A stretch of 37,666 nucleotides of DNA from a virus. The stretch lies in the IMG/VR virus record IMGVR_UViG_3300027749_003950, positions 1-37,666 of that record; one strand, written 5' to 3'. This document shows, one piece after another, positions 36,826 through 37,666 of the stretch (the first letter of the stretch is position 1; each line of letters starts with the position of its first letter). Both the position numbers and the translations under genes were made by a program. The notes below the pieces were generated by a model, which was given only the letters and a program-made list of their open reading frames with translations, ran no database searches and was not told where the DNA came from.

Positions 36826-37265
36826 TTGGAGTGCCAGGATCAGGTAAAAGCACCTGGATCCGGAACCAGATATGGGCCCTGGGCTTGACCATTGTTAGTA
36901 CCGATGCGTTTGTGGAAGCCTATGCTGATCAACAAGGCCAAACCTACAACGAAGTGTTTAGAGACTACATGCCTCGGGCTGTGGATCTAATGGCTCAACA
37001 GGTGGTGTTTGCACGGGAACATGGGCACTCAATAATCTGGGATCAAACCTCAACCACTGTGGCCAGCCGTCGAAAGAAGTTTCACATGCTGCCGGACTAT
37101 GAGCATGTTGCTGTGGTGTTTGGCACACCTGAACCTGCGGAACTTGCTCGTAGACTGGCCAGCCGTCCCGGTAAAAGCATTCCAGATCATGTGATGCTAA
37201 GTATGTTACAAAATTTGAAAGAACCCACACTGGAAGAAGGGTTCCAGGAGATATGGCATGTATAA
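36804..37265 (+). CDS. Polynucleotide kinase-like P-loop protein
   Basis: A 153-residue P-loop kinase: G-V-P-G-S-G-K-S-T-W at 9-18, then V-S-T-D-A-F-V-E (catalytic Asp), I-I-W-D-Q-T, and a lid with R-R-L-A-S-R-P-G-K. This is the 5'-kinase domain of T4 Pnkp, but the C-terminal HAD phosphatase domain of T4 Pnkp (301 residues) is absent; the adjacent metallophosphoesterase could replace it. It would phosphorylate 5'-OH RNA ends before ligation. It overlaps the ligase gene by 22 bases and the next gene by 8. Confidence 0.83.
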   Translation: MPKCYQMIGVPGSGKSTWIRNQIWALGLTIVSTDAFVEAYADQQGQTYNEVFRDYMPRAVDLMAQQVVFAREHGHSIIWDQTSTTVASRRKKFHMLPDYEHVAVVFGTPEPAELARRLASRPGKSIPDHVMLSMLQNLKEPTLEEGFQEIWHV

Positions 37266-37494
37266 AAATGTAGTAGATCACATAAAAAATCACAAAGAAA
37301 TAATTGATGTGCTAAACGCCGTCAGTTCATGCGGACAGTACAAAAATGCAGATGAGATTGCATATCAGCTGGGCCTGTTGAGTGCCTGGATTGTGAGACT
37401 GAGTCGAGAACACTGGGATGTGGAACTTGAACTCAACCAACGCCTGGCCACATTCCAGGAGAAAACGCTATTACGGACTCTGGAGAAACAATGA
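37258..37494 (+). CDS. Small helical phage protein, function unknown
   Basis: A 78-residue helical protein: V-V-D-H-I-K-N-H-K-E-I-I-D-V-L-N-A, E-I-A-Y-Q-L-G-L-L-S-A-W-I-V-R-L-S. No recognised domain. It follows the kinase gene with an 8-base overlap and ends in an ATGA joint, so it is probably co-translated with the RNA-repair genes. Confidence 0.6.
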   Translation: MYKNVVDHIKNHKEIIDVLNAVSSCGQYKNADEIAYQLGLLSAWIVRLSREHWDVELELNQRLATFQEKTLLRTLEKQ

Positions 37495-37666
37495 ACGAAC
37501 GAATTAAACAACTTGCTCTGGCAGCTGGCGGTAGCCACTATCCCGATGTGGGCGGTCGAACACTAGAAAAGTTTGCTGAACTACTAATTCGGGAATGTGC
37601 CCAACTTGCCGAAGATATAGACGGTCATCCACGGGCAAGAAAAATTGTGTTGGAACATTTTGGAGT
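37491..37666 (+). CDS. Small phage protein of the M-N-E-x-I ... E-H-F-G-V family (copy 2), cut by window
   Basis: An ATG overlapping the previous stop opens a frame that runs off the right edge (58 codons visible). It reads M-N-E-R-I-K-Q-L-A, E-K-F-A-E-L-L-I-R-E-C-A and I-V-L-E-H-F-G, the same skeleton as the gene at 34023, so the two are paralogues. Function unknown. Confidence 0.7.
   Translation, partial: MNERIKQLALAAGGSHYPDVGGRTLEKFAELLIRECAQLAEDIDGHPRARKIVLEHFG

Overview
The window is part of a large T4-like (myovirus-type) bacteriophage genome. Almost every gene is on the + strand, and neighbours are packed tightly with many 4-base ATGA stop/start overlaps. A family-B DNA polymerase (gp43-like), a sliding clamp (gp45-like), a DsbA-like protein, a FEN/RNase H-like exonuclease and an Rnl1-type RNA ligase support this assignment. 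Several near-perfect sigma-70 promoters (TTGACA/TTGACC, 17-base spacer, TATACT/TATAAT) point to a bacterium with a standard housekeeping sigma factor, probably Gram-negative; the host cannot be named from the sequence. Gene content resembles uncultured aquatic T4-like phages and cyanophages (recalled family knowledge, not searched).

Layout. (1) About 1-8,520: late, probably virion, proteins. These are the end of an amidoligase-type protein, a peptidoglycan-binding protein, a LysM/tail-lysozyme protein, a Dps-like ferritin, small proteins and a 965-residue modular protein. Several share a short N-terminal leader of the form M-R-x-x-E/D-F followed by an L/I-x-E site, like the capsid-targeting peptides that T4 gp21 protease removes from internal head proteins. 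The 965-residue protein is punctuated by eight Q-G/D-V/M-A-E-G sites, which suggests a cassette polyprotein cut inside the prohead. (2) 8,625-13,600: DsbA-like protein, DNA polymerase, an SAM-methyltransferase-like protein and the sliding clamp. (3) 13,600-28,750: sulfotransferase, a DpdA-like base-exchange enzyme, GTP cyclohydrolase I, QueD and QueE (most of a 7-deazaguanine DNA-modification pathway), interleaved with glycosyltransferases, radical SAM enzymes, an epimerase, a mini DegT aminotransferase, a 2OG-Fe(II) oxygenase, a HIT protein and a methyltransferase. (4) 28,750-33,030: conserved small phage proteins, a DUF6071/SGNH-like protein, the FEN/RNase H-like exonuclease, a MazG-like pyrophosphohydrolase and an antisense remnant of a homing endonuclease. 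(5) 33,030-35,380: short accessory genes driven by four near-identical promoters, two of which place the ATG at the predicted transcription start. (6) 35,376-37,265: metallophosphoesterase, RNA ligase and polynucleotide kinase in overlapping order, a split version of the three-domain bacterial Pnkp RNA-repair enzyme.

How the parts may work together (inference): FolE, QueD and QueE make a 7-deazaguanine precursor and the DpdA-like enzyme inserts it into phage DNA against restriction. The repair trio would restore tRNAs cut by host defences. The leader-tagged and multi-cassette proteins would be packed in the head and delivered with the DNA. The two most unusual features are the cleavage-site-punctuated cassette polyprotein and the shared leader on its neighbours.
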